Of a DNA stretch of 64,000 nt, positions 24,462 through 36,584 are shown one piece after another. Made by a program: the position numbers and the translations under genes. Origin of the DNA: Macrobrachium rosenbergii. Taxonomy: Eukaryota; Arthropoda; Malacostraca; Decapoda; Palaemonidae. The stretch's first letter is position 1; each line of letters begins with the position of its first letter. The DNA lies in contig NC_089783.1 of assembly GCF_040412425.1 (NCBI RefSeq), positions 45,329,125-45,393,124 on the forward strand, written 5' to 3'. The notes below the pieces were generated by a model. The model searched no databases. It was not told the DNA's origin and saw only the letters and a list, made by a program, of their open reading frames with translations.

Positions 24462-24721
24462 GTTAAAAAAAAAAAAAAAAATTAAAGTAAGCCATTACCT
24501 GTCTTTTTTTTTTTTTTTTTTTAACTCGATGGAGCTCGAAAATTTGTCTTGTGACATCGCAGGTCAATTCCCGTAGGTGGGGTTGGTTGTTGTGGGGGGA
24601 TGTAGTGCCCATTACCTGTATCATTTTTTTAAAACTCGACGGTGCTCGAAAATTTGTCTTGTGACATCGCAGATCAATATCCCGTAGGTGCGGGGTGGGG
24701 GGGGTGTGTGGAGGTAGTGCC
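24462..24721. repeat. Tandem duplication of about 120 bp
   Basis: The block CATTACCTGT, T-run, AACTCGATGGAGCTCGAAAA, TTTGTCTTGTGACATCGCAG, CCCGTAGGTG, G-rich tail occurs twice (about 24493-24610 and 24611-24721) with a few differences. A poly-A run precedes the first copy. Confidence 0.9.
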
Positions 24722-25018
24722 AACAGTGCACCTCACTTGGTGTACAGTAGGCATGACTTAAGGTTCTTTGCAGCGTCCCTTCGGCACCTAGTTGCAACCC
24801 CTTTCTCTCCTTTTACCTACTACACCTACGCTCATTCCCTTCCTTCCATCTTACTTTCCACCCTCTCCTAACAAATGTTTAATAGTGCAACTGCGAGGCT
24901 TTCCTCCTGTTACACCTTTAAAACCCTTTTACTCTCAATTTCCCTCTCCGCGCTGAATGACCTCATAGGTCCCAGTGCTTGGCCTTTGACCTAAATTTCG
25001 ATATTCCATTCCATCCGC
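24722..25018 (-). mobile_element. Second SINE-like dispersed repeat, copy 2
   Basis: Reverse complement of the family at 8266. The plus strand shows GGCATGACTTAAGGTTCTTT, CCACCCTCTCCTAAC, AGTGCAACTGCGAGG and GACCTCATAGGTCCCAGTGC in the expected reversed order. It directly abuts the 120-bp duplication. Confidence 0.9.
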
Positions 25019-26262
25019 AAATCAATATTGCCAATAACATCTAAAGAGGTTTATACTGAAGAAGAATCTTCGTAATACCGCAGTTGATTTTTACATAACT
25101 TCACGTCATTATTATTGCTCTATAGTAGCTTGATAAATCTCAGTAAAACAGAATCACATATGAATGATTACCTGCAGAGAAAGGCTTGAGTAACGAAAGG
25201 GTAAACTCAAGAAAATAAGTCCAGTAAATCTATGAGATAAAATCCCTCCTGCAGTCATTTTGTTTCAAGTTCAGACACAACAGCTGCTTGTAGTGACAGA
25301 TGTTGATCATAAAATGCAGCTGTTGCTGTTCACCATTTGCATGACGCCACGCATGATATTAAAACAGAAATGTTTTATGTCAAAATTCCTGAGTAAATAT
25401 TCGGTAGTATGTTGAAGACACATTAGATATTTCTCAACAAGTAAAAAAATGTAATAATTTAAGGGAATTTGCTGCTAATGAATGCTCTCATGGTTACTGA
25501 GACCTTAGCTGCCCTTATTATATCTTGTTTAGCTTAATTTTTTTATCTCTAGATGTACATATTGACAGTGTACTAAAAACGTTTACTTAGCGTATACTGA
25601 ATTGCAATTTACATTTAATCCTTTAAAGAAATGAGTGATTCTCAAACGTGCAGTTGTTATTAGTCTAGGCACTCAATCCTAACCTGATCTACAGAATCGC
25701 ATCAATATATAAATGCAGTATTTGTGCGGGGAAATATTCTAAGAATCCCAGGAAGGATGTATTTTATCGAGATAAGTTACGGAGAGTTTCGCTTCCAACT
25801 GAATTTCAAGAAGGCATTGCACTGCAAGCTGCGAAAATTCTCCCCACTCCCGGAGTTTCCAAAGTTGCATATTGAAAAACTACTTTCCAGCTTTCAAAAT
25901 TTGAAACTTTTTTTTTATCGTCTCTTCCTGGAGAAAACTGAAGTTTACCTTTGCCGGATGCGTGAAGATTGGCCCCCGATACTCAAGTGTATTTCAGTTG
26001 CATTTACAAATGCATAAAATTTTCAGATCGTTTAATATCTGCCGAGTTAAAGTGACAATTTAAACAATGGTGATTGCAAAACAGACTTACACTGGTCACT
26101 TTTCTGTTATCATACATTATGAATTCTACCATTAATCTGAGCTTAAAGACCTACGGTGATGATGTAATTTGTAAAGCCACCAGTTTCTTAAGAAAATGAA
26201 AATGCCACTTAAAATGGCTTATGTGGGTTTTACGGTCAGTCTTCCTCTCTGGACAATAGTAA
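25019..26262. other. No gene seen
   Basis: A 97-codon plus-strand frame (25724-26017) has no recognisable domain. Remaining DNA is AT-rich without a shared repeat. Confidence 0.45.
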
Positions 26263-26692
26263 AACAAGTAAAAAATGCGCCGAAGTTTCTTCGGCGCAAT
26301 CGAGTTTTCTGTACAGCCGCTACATCGTATAATCAAGGACTCGGAAAATAGATCTATCTTTCGGCGGTCTCGGTATAATGCTGTATGAGCAGCGGCCCGT
26401 GAAACTTTAACCACGGACAGGTGGTGGTTTATCCTATATGGTTGCCAGACGCACGATTATGGCTAACTTTAACCTTAAATAAAATAAAAACTACTGAGGA
26501 TAGAGGGCTGCAATTTGGTATGATTGGAGGGTGGATGATCAACTTACCAATTTGCAGCCCTCTAACCTCAGTAGGTTTTAAGATCTGAGGGTGGACAGGA
26601 AAAGTGCAGACAGTAAAAAGTGCGGACAGAACTAAGTGCGGACGGGCAGAAAAAGCCGGTACAATAATTTTCTTACAGAGGAAACTGACAAG
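26263..26692 (+). mobile_element. Hairpin-rich dispersed element, copy D
   Basis: Shows the complete set of stems: GCGCCGAAGTTTCTTCGGCGC-type left hairpin, GATAGATCTATC palindrome in the second stem, the long internal palindrome (around ACTACTGAGGATAGAGGGC and its complement), three GTGCGGACAG-type repeats, and the 3' hairpin, here slightly mutated (TTTTCTTACAGAGGAAAC). It is the fullest copy and a good reference for the family. Confidence 0.9.
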
Positions 26693-28146
26693 GATAAATG
26701 GTTTCATGTCGATGAAAATCGATACCATGCAAAGCATCTGCCAGATTCTCGTGGACTCATCAGCAGATCTTTCTCCTCGTCTTTTAAACGGTTTCTCGCT
26801 TGGAAGATTCATTAAACTATTATGAACCTGAATGTATTTCAAAGTTAATTGGAAGTTTTATTCAAACACCCTTTGCAACCTTCGCATTTTGATGTTACGA
26901 TTTCATGAAAAAAATCGTTATTGAGTAACGTTTCATTGACTGGTTTCGCCAATTGTTGAGAAAGTGAACTTATCTCAGGTAAATAATTGTATTAGTTTAA
27001 AAAACCAAGACACAGTTCCCTAATAGCACGGATACTGCTTGGAAGTCTTGAACTTTAAGGTCAGTTTGTCAAACTCTGCACTTTCATATCGTAGAACCCT
27101 ATTATTGTTCGTCAGCCTTTTCTGGATAATTTAACCAGTCTTTGTTGAAGAGGCTACTCTGCCATTACTTTTCTCGTTCGACAGGGCTTGTTTATAGTAA
27201 TGATAAGAGTATTGATCTCAATTAATATTCTAAAAATAAGAACACGAGAACAGAAAAAAATATTTGAGGATCAGTCGCTCCTTTTCAAATCTAATACAAA
27301 TAAATTACCATTGAACATAGAAAAGAAACATTGAAAACGCCTAAGAGAAATTTTAATCTGACCTCACTGGGTATAAAAGATATTTCGTGCATTAGTTTCA
27401 GAAATCAAGATTACTCAACCTGATGATGGCTTTGCGAGGTTTGTCAATTTCAGACTTAACAACGCGCATGAACGCTTGAGATTCAATTATCTCATCTATT
27501 CAAGGGGTCTACACAGGGAACGACCCTACAGTAATTAATACGCTTACTGAAAATGGGATTTCAATGAATCATACTGCTTGCATTTCTGCCTCAGTCCTGA
27601 GAATTCTTCAGGTCACGCAGGAGTCAAAATAAGAAAAATTAAAAATTTGTCACCGCTATCAGAGAAACTGAGGCTTCACCCAGAAAGATCAATGTACTGT
27701 AGGTTCATGGCTAACAACCAAGCCTCTGAGAAAAAATTTCTAGATTTCACGTAGGTGGTGATGGCATGAAGATTGAATATATCCTTGATATATACATTAT
27801 TGGGGGATTTTGGATCAAGTTCTTTAAATGGCCATGGAAAAAAACTCGCTGGAATGGTAACCGATACATTTGTATCATATCAAGTACTATTAGCAATTTA
27901 TAAAACACTAAAAAAAGTGAGTCATTTTATAGTTATTGCTTATATTGATTACACTCAATACCCAACTGGAGTGTAAATATCTCCTTCGTGATACAGCATA
28001 CTTACAAATGTGCTTGTCCTCATAAACTATAATAAGTAAAAGATATGCCGCACTGCAAACCCTATTCTGAAATTGCTCAAACCATTTCTATGAGAGGTTT
28101 AGAATTCAACAAATATTTAAGTCTCCCCAAGAAATCTAAATATCCA
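26693..28146. other. No gene seen
   Basis: AT-rich DNA; no recognisable gene, and no repeat shared with other parts of the window was noticed. Confidence 0.5.
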
Positions 28147-29690
28147 CTACGGAGAGGAAGTTTGCTGTTCCATTTGTGTAAATCCACACTAAATGGAAGC
28201 TCTCGAAAGGAAGTTCACAGTTCCATTTGCGTAAATCCACACTAAACTGGAAGCTCTCGAAAGGAAGTTCACAGTTCCATTTGCGTAAATCCTCACTAAA
28301 CTGAAGCTCTCGAAAGGAAGTTTACAGTTCCATTTGTGCAAATCCACACTAAATGGAAGCTCTCGAAAGGAAGTTCACAGTTCCATTTGTGCAAATCCAC
28401 ACTAAATGGAAGCTCTCGAAAGGAAGTTTACAGTTCCATTTGTGCAAATCCACACTAAATGGAAGCTCTCGAAAGGAAGTTCACAGTTCCATTTGTGCAA
28501 ATCCTCACTAAATGGAAGCTCTCGAAAGGAAGTTCACAGTTCCATTTGCGTAAATCCTCACTAAACTGAAGCTCTCGAAAGGAAGTTTACAGTTTCAATT
28601 GTGCAAATCCACACTAAATTGAAGCTCTCGAAAGGAAGTTCACAGTTCCATTTGTGCAAATCCACACTAAATGGAAGTTCTCGAAAGGAAGTTTACAGTT
28701 CCATTTGTGCAAATCCACACTAAATTGAAGCTCTCGAAAGGAAGTTCACAGTTCCATTTGTGCAAATCCACACTAAATTGAAGCTCTCGAAAGGAAGTTT
28801 ACAGTTCCATTTGTGCAAATCCACACTAAATTGAAGCTCTCGAAAGGAAGTTCACAGTTCCATTTGTGCAAATCCACACTAAATGGAAGCTCTCGAAAGG
28901 AAGTTCACAGTTCCATTTGTGCAAATCCTCACTAAATGGAAGCTCTCGAAAGGAAGTTCACAGTTCCATTTGCGTAAATCCACACTAAACTGAAGCTCTC
29001 GAAAGGAAGTTTACAGTTCCATTTGTGCAAATCCACACTAAATGGAAGCTCTCGAAAGGAAGTTCACAGTTCCATTTGTGCAAATCCTCACTAAATGGAA
29101 GCTCTCGAAAGGAAGTTCACAGTTCCATTTGCGTAAATCCTCACTAAACTGAAGCTCTCGAAAGGAAGTTTACAGTTTCAATTGTGCAAATCCACACTAA
29201 ATTGAAGCTCTCGAAAGGAAGTTCACAGTTCCATTTGTGCAAATCCACACTAAATGGAAGTTCTCGAAAGGAAGTTTACAGTTCCATTTGTGCAAATCCA
29301 CACTAAATTGAAGCTCTCGAAAGGAAGTTCACAGTTCCATTTGTGCAAATCCACACTAAATGGAAGCTCTCGAAAGGAAGTTTACAGTTCCATTTGTGCA
29401 AATCCACACTAAATTGAAGCTCTCGAAAGGAAGTTTACAATTCCATTTGTGCAAATCCACACTAAATTGAAGCTCTCGAAAGGAAGTTCACAGTTCCATT
29501 TGCGTAAATCCACACTAAACTGAAGCTCTCGAAAGGAAGTTTACAGTTCCATTTGTGCAAATCCACACTAAATGGAAGCTCTCGAAAGGAAGTTCACAGT
29601 TCCATTTGTGCAAATCCACACTAAATGGAAGCTCTCGAAAGGAAGTTCACAGTTCCATTTGTGCAAATCCACACTAAATGGAAGCTCTCA
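28147..29690. repeat. 53-bp satellite array, 29 copies, with higher-order duplication
   Basis: The word CTCTCGAAAGG recurs every 53 bp from 28200 to 29685. That interval of 1485 bp equals 28 periods plus a single inserted G (near 28250). Each unit contains GAAGTTCACAGTTCCATTTG and CAAATCCACACTAAATGGAA with a few diagnostic variants. Variants such as AGTTTCAATTGTGC (28591 and 29174) and ATCCTCACTAAATGG (28501 and 29084) are repeated exactly 583 bp apart, that is 11 units. The period is not a multiple of three, so the frames crossing it are not coding. The first unit is diverged and the last is cut off at CTCTCATCACC. Confidence 0.97.
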
Positions 29691-30908
29691 TCACCATCAT
29701 CTAAAGCAGCATTACATGGATACGAGTAATCACGGCTTGTGCCTGCACCAGCTCCCAAATCCATACTCGTCAAAAGAGGATTTACGTGATTAAGAAAAGC
29801 AAGACACAAATTATGGCAATTCCTTTCAGTATCGGATTTCGTGTTCTGAGAATGTGCGTTTTCGAAACAAGTAAATGACGCTAAGCGCATCGGCTTATGC
29901 TGCAAATTGAAAAGAATTTTCAATTTGCTAACTACGATGATGTTCTTAATGGTTTGTGTGCGTGTGATTATGCAACAGTCTGTGTGTGTTTGTGTGTGTG
30001 TTGTATGTGTGTGTTTGTTCAGTCTTACAGTGGTAACGAGAATAAATGGCCCCAAAACAAAACTGATATGACAAATCTACGTTAACACATTCCCTAAGAA
30101 CTTTAAAAGAGATTAATGACAGCGATAGTAAACCGTCATAATAGCTATCATAAAAGAACGGAATGGGAGCAGTTTGAAAAAAACGGAACGTTAGAATTAC
30201 CTGGATGAAGACATAAAGGAAGAAAAAAAGAAATAAAATGTGAGACGTAAAAACAGAAGACGCTGACACCCCAAATCCAATGAAGGAAATTCTGCCAAGA
30301 CTTCATTTCCGGCAGAGCTAAAAAAAAAGGAAAAATAATAAAAACCCTCTTGCAGAATAAAGCGGAGCAGAGGTAAACTTTACGGAATGAAATGCAGGTT
30401 GATGCAACGAAAGAAAAAGAAATTATGCAAATAAGAAGAGGAAGTCCTGCAAAGAATATCCGCTGAAAGTGAGGTAAAATTGCTGATAAAGAGACATGGA
30501 AAATAGAATAATCCATAAAATCAATAGGACAGGGTCGAAAATAAAACAACGAGCTGGAGACAATAAAAGCAAATGTAACTGTAATCCTCATGGCATAAGA
30601 TGCAAGCACGACTAAGATTAAGAAAACACCGTATTTAAGGTAGAAAAAAAAAAAGATATCCAAACCAATCAAGTGGAGTTCGACACTGTGAACATAATGC
30701 GTATAGGTCTTCGGAGGAAATATCAGATTGGAGTTATACGATAATTTTTGGTTATACAGTATAAGCTTTGATTGTCGTTCTCTGTGGCATCACTACAAGA
30801 AGAAATAACACTATTAGGAGATGCATCGAAAGGATCTCATGAACATCATTAGTACTGGATACATTAAAAGCGTTACTTCATTGACTACATCATATAAGGA
30901 CAACTATT
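29691..30908. other. No gene seen
   Basis: A GT-rich stretch lies at 29975-30020. A 174-codon minus-strand frame (30148-30672) is hydrophobic because the plus strand is A-rich; no membrane-protein family is recognisable, so it is not called. Confidence 0.5.
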
Positions 30909-31163
30909 CTGCCCTAAAATGGAAAACTGCACCATCTGCAAAATTTTCGAAATTGAGATGCGCCACCTATAGGGCTCGTGAAACACAAAATGCATAAGTT
31001 ACTGCAGTTTCAGAAAGATTCTTCAAAGCTTTCTACGAGTGTTTAGGGGGTCCCATTTGCAGTATCTGCAAATTCAGTAGTAAAACAAGGGAAAATTGCA
31101 GTATCTACCATTTTTCTCAGTTTTGTATTTTTACTGATACTGCCGTCTTCCATTTTAGGGTAG
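30909..31163. mobile_element. MITE-like element with terminal inverted repeats
   Basis: Begins CTGCCCTAAAATGGAAAACTG and ends with its near complement (GTCTTCCATTTTAGGGTAG). The flanks are TATT at 30905-30908 and TATT at 31164-31167, a possible 4-bp target-site duplication. Internal imperfect symmetry (CAGTATCTGCAAAT-type words) is present. At 255 bp with no open frame, it fits a non-autonomous DNA transposon. The superfamily is not assigned. Confidence 0.78.
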
Positions 31164-31167
31164 TATT

Positions 31168-31925
31168 ACTACCGACAAAAGCAAAAGATAGTTTTACTGT
31201 AATCCGATTATGATGTTCACAACTGCTTATCAGAGTATGTAGGCTGATTACACCACAAATAACTTCGTTGAACTTACCTCACGTGAAGGGAATTCATTTC
31301 ACATGCATCAGATCAAAGGCACATTAATTATCCAGCGAAGCGCTCTTTCTGAAATGATAATCAAGAAGTATGTCAACAGCGTCTGATGAAATTAGACAAT
31401 ATGGATCTGTAGCCAGTAAATGGGTCTACAGGCAGTTTTGACAGATTTCAAAAGAATCTTTACTGAGAACACAAACCCACCAAAAACGACAATATTGTTT
31501 AAACTGATGGTGATTATGCCATATATGATGTTGATGAAATTAAGATTTTTATCATTAGTATCATGTAACTGAGGAGGCTTTTTGGAATCCCGAAGGTAAA
31601 ATGAAAGTCAGAATGGGGGAAGTAAAAACTTCAAAATAATCTTTAACTGCAGGCCAACATTCGGTCAAATCCGGTCTGTAAAATAACCAAATTTGTATCA
31701 CTGAATTTTTTCTTGATTCTAGAGCTAGCCATTATAATTATAAGCATAAGGACAAATATTTGATGGCCTGAGTGCCCAGAAAAATTAAACCAAACTCTCA
31801 TTATATTAATATAGTCATACTGATTTTCAAAAATGATTTCCAAATACTGATGGTTCATCTCAGTACTAAAGGGCAAACAAATAGGCCCATAAAAACATTC
31901 ATTGTTGTATTTCACTGATATTAAA
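31168..31925. other. No gene seen
   Basis: AT-rich; a 90-codon minus frame has no recognisable motif. Confidence 0.5.
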
Positions 31926-32270
31926 GTCGACGCATTTTAAGAATATCACTCAGCCACGCCCCTTCCCCTGGCATTGTAGGTAATGCATGACATTATCGTA
32001 CTGCACTCTCGGACGATCTCAGTTGCTGCTTGGCTATGACACCGATAACATCGAAAGGTCGTTCATCCCAGGGAGGTGCAGAAGACCCCAGAGGGGAGCA
32101 ATCCCCTCCCTCCACCCATCCAGAGATGGGTAAGAGTGGCAGAGTGATAAGGACAGCGCTGCCAGCAGTATGAGTAATATCGTGAAAGAGGGGAGGGGAT
32201 TAGGCTGGAGTGGTGGGGAGGGGTAGGGAGGATGTAGGCGTGGCCGAGTGACATTTTAAAACCCGTCGAC
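31926..32270. mobile_element. TIR-flanked element, about 345 bp
   Basis: The left end (31926-31960: GTCGACGCATTTTAAG...CACTCAGCCACGCC) and right end (32238-32270: GGCGTGGCCGAGTGACATTT...CCGTCGAC) are reverse complements with a few mismatches. The interior is GC-richer and G-rich and has no credible gene. A foldback or MITE is likely. No clean target-site duplication was found by eye. Confidence 0.75.
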
Positions 32271-32359
32271 AATAGGTGCCTTATTGCTTCCCGGCCCATG
32301 AGGTTTCCATCACTTATATACATACAATAGGTCCCTGGGTTACCCAGGTAAGCCCAGAA

Positions 32360-32990
32360 AGATGGTGAGTGTTAGTATGGGCAGTACCAAAATGAATGCA
32401 GTAGGTTTATACAAATTTTTGGGGAATAAACATTTCAGATGATGGTAAGATGAGGGTATAGGTGAGTCACAGAGTAGGTGAAGCATGAAAGATGGCAGGT
32501 GGTATGCTCAAAATTTGGGTGAAATTTGGGGTGTCTATGGACGCCAAGGCTAGAATGTATAAACCGACTGTTGAGCCAAATATCTTCTATGGAAGCGAAG
32601 TGCCACATGTTAAATGTGAATGATAGACAGGATGTGGAAGCTGTAGAAACTGCTTCCACAGTATTTGTGGGAATAAGACGCAATTCAAGACTAAGAAATG
32701 TAAAGATACATAGGAGTAGCACAAGGGTTAGAAAACATAAAGGATGGAGCAGAGTGGTCTGAGAGGGTTTGGTCAAGTGGAAAGAAAGGAGTATTACTGG
32801 GAGGTGAAGAAGGTATGCAGTCCGAAAGCGCTTTAGAGGAAGGAGGAGAGAGGACATCGGCGTCTTTGAAGCAAGAATCTGTGCAACATATCAATGGGTG
32901 CTCGATATGTATTTCAAGAAAATGGGCAGTTTGATCCCTTCCTGAAAAAGGGGAAAACAAAGACCTGTATAGCATGCTGAAATATCTAAA
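32360..32990 (+). mobile_element. Non-LTR retrotransposon 3' fragment (LINE relic 3)
   Basis: Plus-strand patches match the end of a LINE RT polyprotein. A KVWGxLKxW-type stretch is degraded, then comes DAKARMYKPTVEPNIFYGSE (about 32538-32600), equivalent to the DAKxRMYxxxVxPxxLYGSEVW motif. A charged tail (VEAVETASTVFVGIRR, about 32636) and RVRKHKGWSRV follow. Stops occur between patches. No RT catalytic region is present, as expected for a 5'-truncated insertion of the same broad family as the 10.6 kb relic. Confidence 0.72.
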
Positions 32991-33549
32991 ACATTACACC
33001 CTCCACGGTCTTATAATCTTTCTAAGTGTATTTTCCCGTTAAGAAGGCATCATCTTATAAACCATGCATGTTGTATTGCCGAAAGCCAATGCTAGTCGTG
33101 AACCAGACGCCCACGCTAACCAAAAACGATGCAACCACGTATTACGACACAAAGGCTGATGTTCCATTTTACTCCACTTTTATGCAGTAAGTTTTAATTA
33201 CAATACCTCGCCATTACGTATTGGGTCATACGTCTAGTTTCGACACAGATTTATTGACACCATTACTATATGAAAATTTCACTCTCTTTATGACGTTTCA
33301 CTGAAGCCAATTAGTTCAATCTTATGTTGGGGATTTAATGCATTTAAACATTAGAGAAAGTTTGTGCATATGGCATAACGAAAGGCGGTATATGAAAACG
33401 TCCTTTTAAAGATAATTAAAAACGGTCTTATTCCTCGCTTGAAGAATTATTTACACGCGAAAAGAATTTTCATAAACTCCAAGATAAATATATTTTGAAT
33501 TTACTGATAAAAGATACCAATCACTTTAAATATGTGTCTTTCTCGATCC

Positions 33550-33550
<1 letters not shown>
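32991..33550. other. No gene seen
   Basis: AT-rich DNA; nothing recognised. Confidence 0.5.

Positions 33551-33551
<1 letters not shown>

Positions 33552-33615
<64 letters not shown>
33552..33615. repeat. (CT)n microsatellite
   Basis: About 32 CT units. Confidence 0.97.
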
Positions 33616-33618
<3 letters not shown>

Positions 33619-34361
33619 GTGACGGATAGTTATGACATTCTTTTTTTTTGTCATTTACACTAAATTCAAAAAAGGAAAACTTAATGTTAATTAAAATGAT
33701 GAGGCAAAAACAAAAATACTCTCTTTCCATGCCTTCTGTTATTGTTGATTGTGATAGCTCCCGGGGCTGCGGAGAAGCGACCGACATTTTTGCGAAAATA
33801 GCGAATTGCTCTTCACAATCTTTGCTCGATGAAATTAGGAAAGCTGCTCTCGGATGGAAAATTACAATTCAGTGGGAGCTATTTGATAACCTTTTATTTA
33901 AATGTTAGAGAAAGGTCATTATTTCATACACGACCCTTTTACAATAACCGGGCTTGACATGTCATCCGAAAATGCTAAGCAGACGAGAATTCTGTAGCCA
34001 TATTTACATAAAAGCCATTTATCAACTTTTTTTTTGTGTTACTCCAAAAGTGACAATTAAAACTTCTTTCCTTCATCAAACATTCGTGTGCAGTCACATC
34101 TACCAACATTCCATCCAGCTATTCAGCTCGACTTCAATGTAATGCGCGTCACTCATTAAAAGTTGTTTAAAATAGTTCCAGCTTCAAATTCAGGAATCAG
34201 TTAGTTGCAACATTTCGTTTTCTATATATAGAAGGTGTGAGTTAACATGCTATGTAAAAAAAAAAAAAGTTTCTGAGATAGATAATTCACTGATCACATC
34301 AAACGAGAATGCCTATAAGCAATACTTGTGGTAGTTCTTATTGCTTTTACCTGATGGCTCT
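33616..34361. other. No gene seen
   Basis: An 86-codon plus frame (33648-33908) has mixed composition but no recognisable motif. A poly-A run lies near 34255-34268. Confidence 0.45.
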
Positions 34362-34912
34362 AAAATGTGGTATGTTTAACCATGGGTACAGAAATAATCT
34401 TTATATATGTCTGTAGGTATGTATAGGTAAACATACTGTAGGTACTGAAATTAATCTTTATATATGTTTGTGGGTATGTAAAATGTGGTATGTTTAACCA
34501 TGGGTACAGAAATAATCTTTATATATGTCTGTAGGTATGTATAGGTAAACATCTGTAGGTACTGAAATTAATCTTTATATATGTTTGTGGGTATGTATAG
34601 GCAAACATCTGTAGGTGCAGAAATAATCTTTATATATGTCTGTAGGTATGTATAGGTAAACATCTGTAGGTACTGAAATTAATCTTTATATATGTTTGTG
34701 GGTATGTATAGGCAAACATCTGTAGGTGCAGAAATAATCTTTATATATGTCTGTAGGTATGTATAGGTAAACATCTGTAGGTACTGAAATTAATCTTTAT
34801 ATATGTCTGTAGGTATGTATAGGTAAACATACTGTAGGTACTGAAATTAATCTTTATATATGTCTATAGTTATATATAGGTATATATTCTACGAGTACTG
34901 AAATTAATCTTT
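34362..34912. repeat. About 56-bp tandem array with dimeric order
   Basis: CTTTATATATG recurs at 34399, 34456, 34517, 34572, 34628, 34684, 34739, 34795, 34852 and (mutated) 34909. Units alternate between a GAAATAATC ending with TTGTGGG and a GAAATTAATC ending with CTGTAGG for four dimers of about 111 bp. Single-type units follow. The left flank word AAAATGTGGTATGTTTAACC is present at 34362 and again inside the array at 34480, 118 bp later. Confidence 0.94.
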
Positions 34913-35337
34913 CTACATGACAAGGAATTACTGTGGTAATGAAACTCTGTCTTAATGTTCATGGTTTTCGGAGGTAATATTAACGATAGCTATTTTCAGA
35001 ACATTGCAAATGCAGGTCGCAAATGTTTTTAGATTTCAAATCAGCTCATGTGGTGAATTTTCTGACCAACTGTCTGCAATTTTACATTGGAAAAAGGAAA
35101 TAGAATGCAAGAAAGCATCAACTATAACGCCATCGTTGAAATACATTTTTCCTAGCTAGTACTTTTGGCCTCCAGAACAATGTCACTGAAAATGGCGGTT
35201 TCTTTTTCCCATTAGTGATAATGATAAATCAAACTTTCATTGGATCATTTCATAACTTAGCATCTTCCGGGAACTTACTTCATTTGGATTTTATATATCT
35301 TTGATTCTTGTACCTTTTATGTTTCATCGTTTTGGTG
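34913..35337. other. No gene seen
   Basis: No recognisable gene or shared repeat. Confidence 0.5.
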
Positions 35338-35655
35338 GAATATAATGGAATGGACTATAAAATTTAGGCCAAAGGCCAAGCACTGGGACCAACGAGGTCA
35401 ATCAGCACTGAAAGCGAAATTGGAAGCAAAAGGGTTTTAAAGGAGTAACAGGAGGAAAGCCTCACAGTTGCAATATGAAACAATTGTTAGGAGAGGATGG
35501 AAAGTAAGATGGAAGAGAGAGAATATGAACCGAGGTACAGTAAAAGGAATGAAAGGGGTTGCAGCTAGGGGCCCGAAGGGATGCTACGAAAAACATTAAG
35601 TAATGCCTGCTGTGCACCGCATGTGGTGCACTGACGGTACTACCCCCCCTACGGA
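35338..35655 (+). mobile_element. Second SINE-like dispersed repeat, copy 3
   Basis: Fullest copy of the family. It starts near GGAATATAATGGAATGGAC, runs through GGCCAAAGGCCAAGCACTGG, CCTCACAGTTGCAATATG and GAGAGGATGGAAAGTAAGAT, and ends after TAATGCCTGCTGTGCACCGC and CACTGACGGTACTACC. Another copy in the same orientation follows about 200 bp later. Confidence 0.92.
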
Positions 35656-35849
35656 GTACGTCGTTTTGATGAAATCCGTACTCTGTTGAGGAGCCAAAAT
35701 CCTAAGGGGGGCCCGTAACCAAAGGGATTTCTTTCCATTGCTGGACAGCTGTGAAATAATCTTCCTCGTGGTTTCTTGGAAAATTAATTTGAATAACTTA
35801 TCTACTTGACAAACTTCGTTTTATATGAATCCATTATAGTGGCTGAATT

Positions 35850-36095
35850 GAATTGAATATAGAATTTAGGCCAAAAGCCAAGCACTGGGATCTATGAGGT
35901 CATTCAGCGCTGAAACGAAAATTGCCAGTAAAAGGTTTGAAAGGTGTAACGGGAGGAAATCCTCGCAGTTGCACTATGAATAATTGTTAGGAGAGGGTGG
36001 AAAGTAAGACGGAAGAAAGAAAATATGAAAGGAGGCACAGTAAAAGGAACGAAAGGGGTTGCAGCTAGGGCCCGAAGGCACGCTGCAAAGAACCT
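35850..36095 (+). mobile_element. Second SINE-like dispersed repeat, copy 4 (3'-truncated)
   Basis: Matches copy 3 from GAATATAGAATTTAGGCCAA to CTGCAAAGAACCTTAAATAA. It lacks the TAATGCC...CACTGACGG end block. Confidence 0.9.
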
Positions 36096-36204
36096 TAAAT
36101 AAATAATTTTCGATTTTGCTTTACTACAATTGTCTTTACAGGACGTTCTTCACAAATGATCGTTCTGTTTTGTGGAGGATAACGTGTCAAGTTAATCCTC
36201 TCCT

Positions 36205-36288
36205 TTCGAACATCTTCCCGATGATTTTTCTTTTCTTTTTTTTCAATCTACCAGAATTTGGTTTACTAGCTCACAAACACATTCATAA

Positions 36289-36359
<71 letters not shown>

Positions 36360-36439
36360 CTTCTTTCGAACATCTTCCCGGTGATTTTTTTTTAAATCTA
36401 CCACCACTTGGTTTACTAGCTCACAAGCACATTCATACG

Positions 36440-36508
<69 letters not shown>

Positions 36509-36584
36509 CTTTCGAACATCTTCCGGGTGATTTTTTTTTAAATCTACCACCACTTGGTTTACTAGCTCACAAGCACATTCATAC

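Noticed and set aside
28147..29690. CRISPR-like array
   Set aside because: There are no unique spacers; the 53-bp unit repeats head to tail, and the context is a eukaryotic genome.
29621..30055. 144-codon minus-strand frame
   Set aside because: It begins inside the 53-bp satellite and crosses a GT-rich stretch; no recognisable domain.
30148..30672. 174-codon hydrophobic minus-strand frame resembling a membrane protein
   Set aside because: The opposite strand is A-rich, so Phe/Ile/Leu richness is compositional. No conserved receptor or transporter motif and no splice context were seen.
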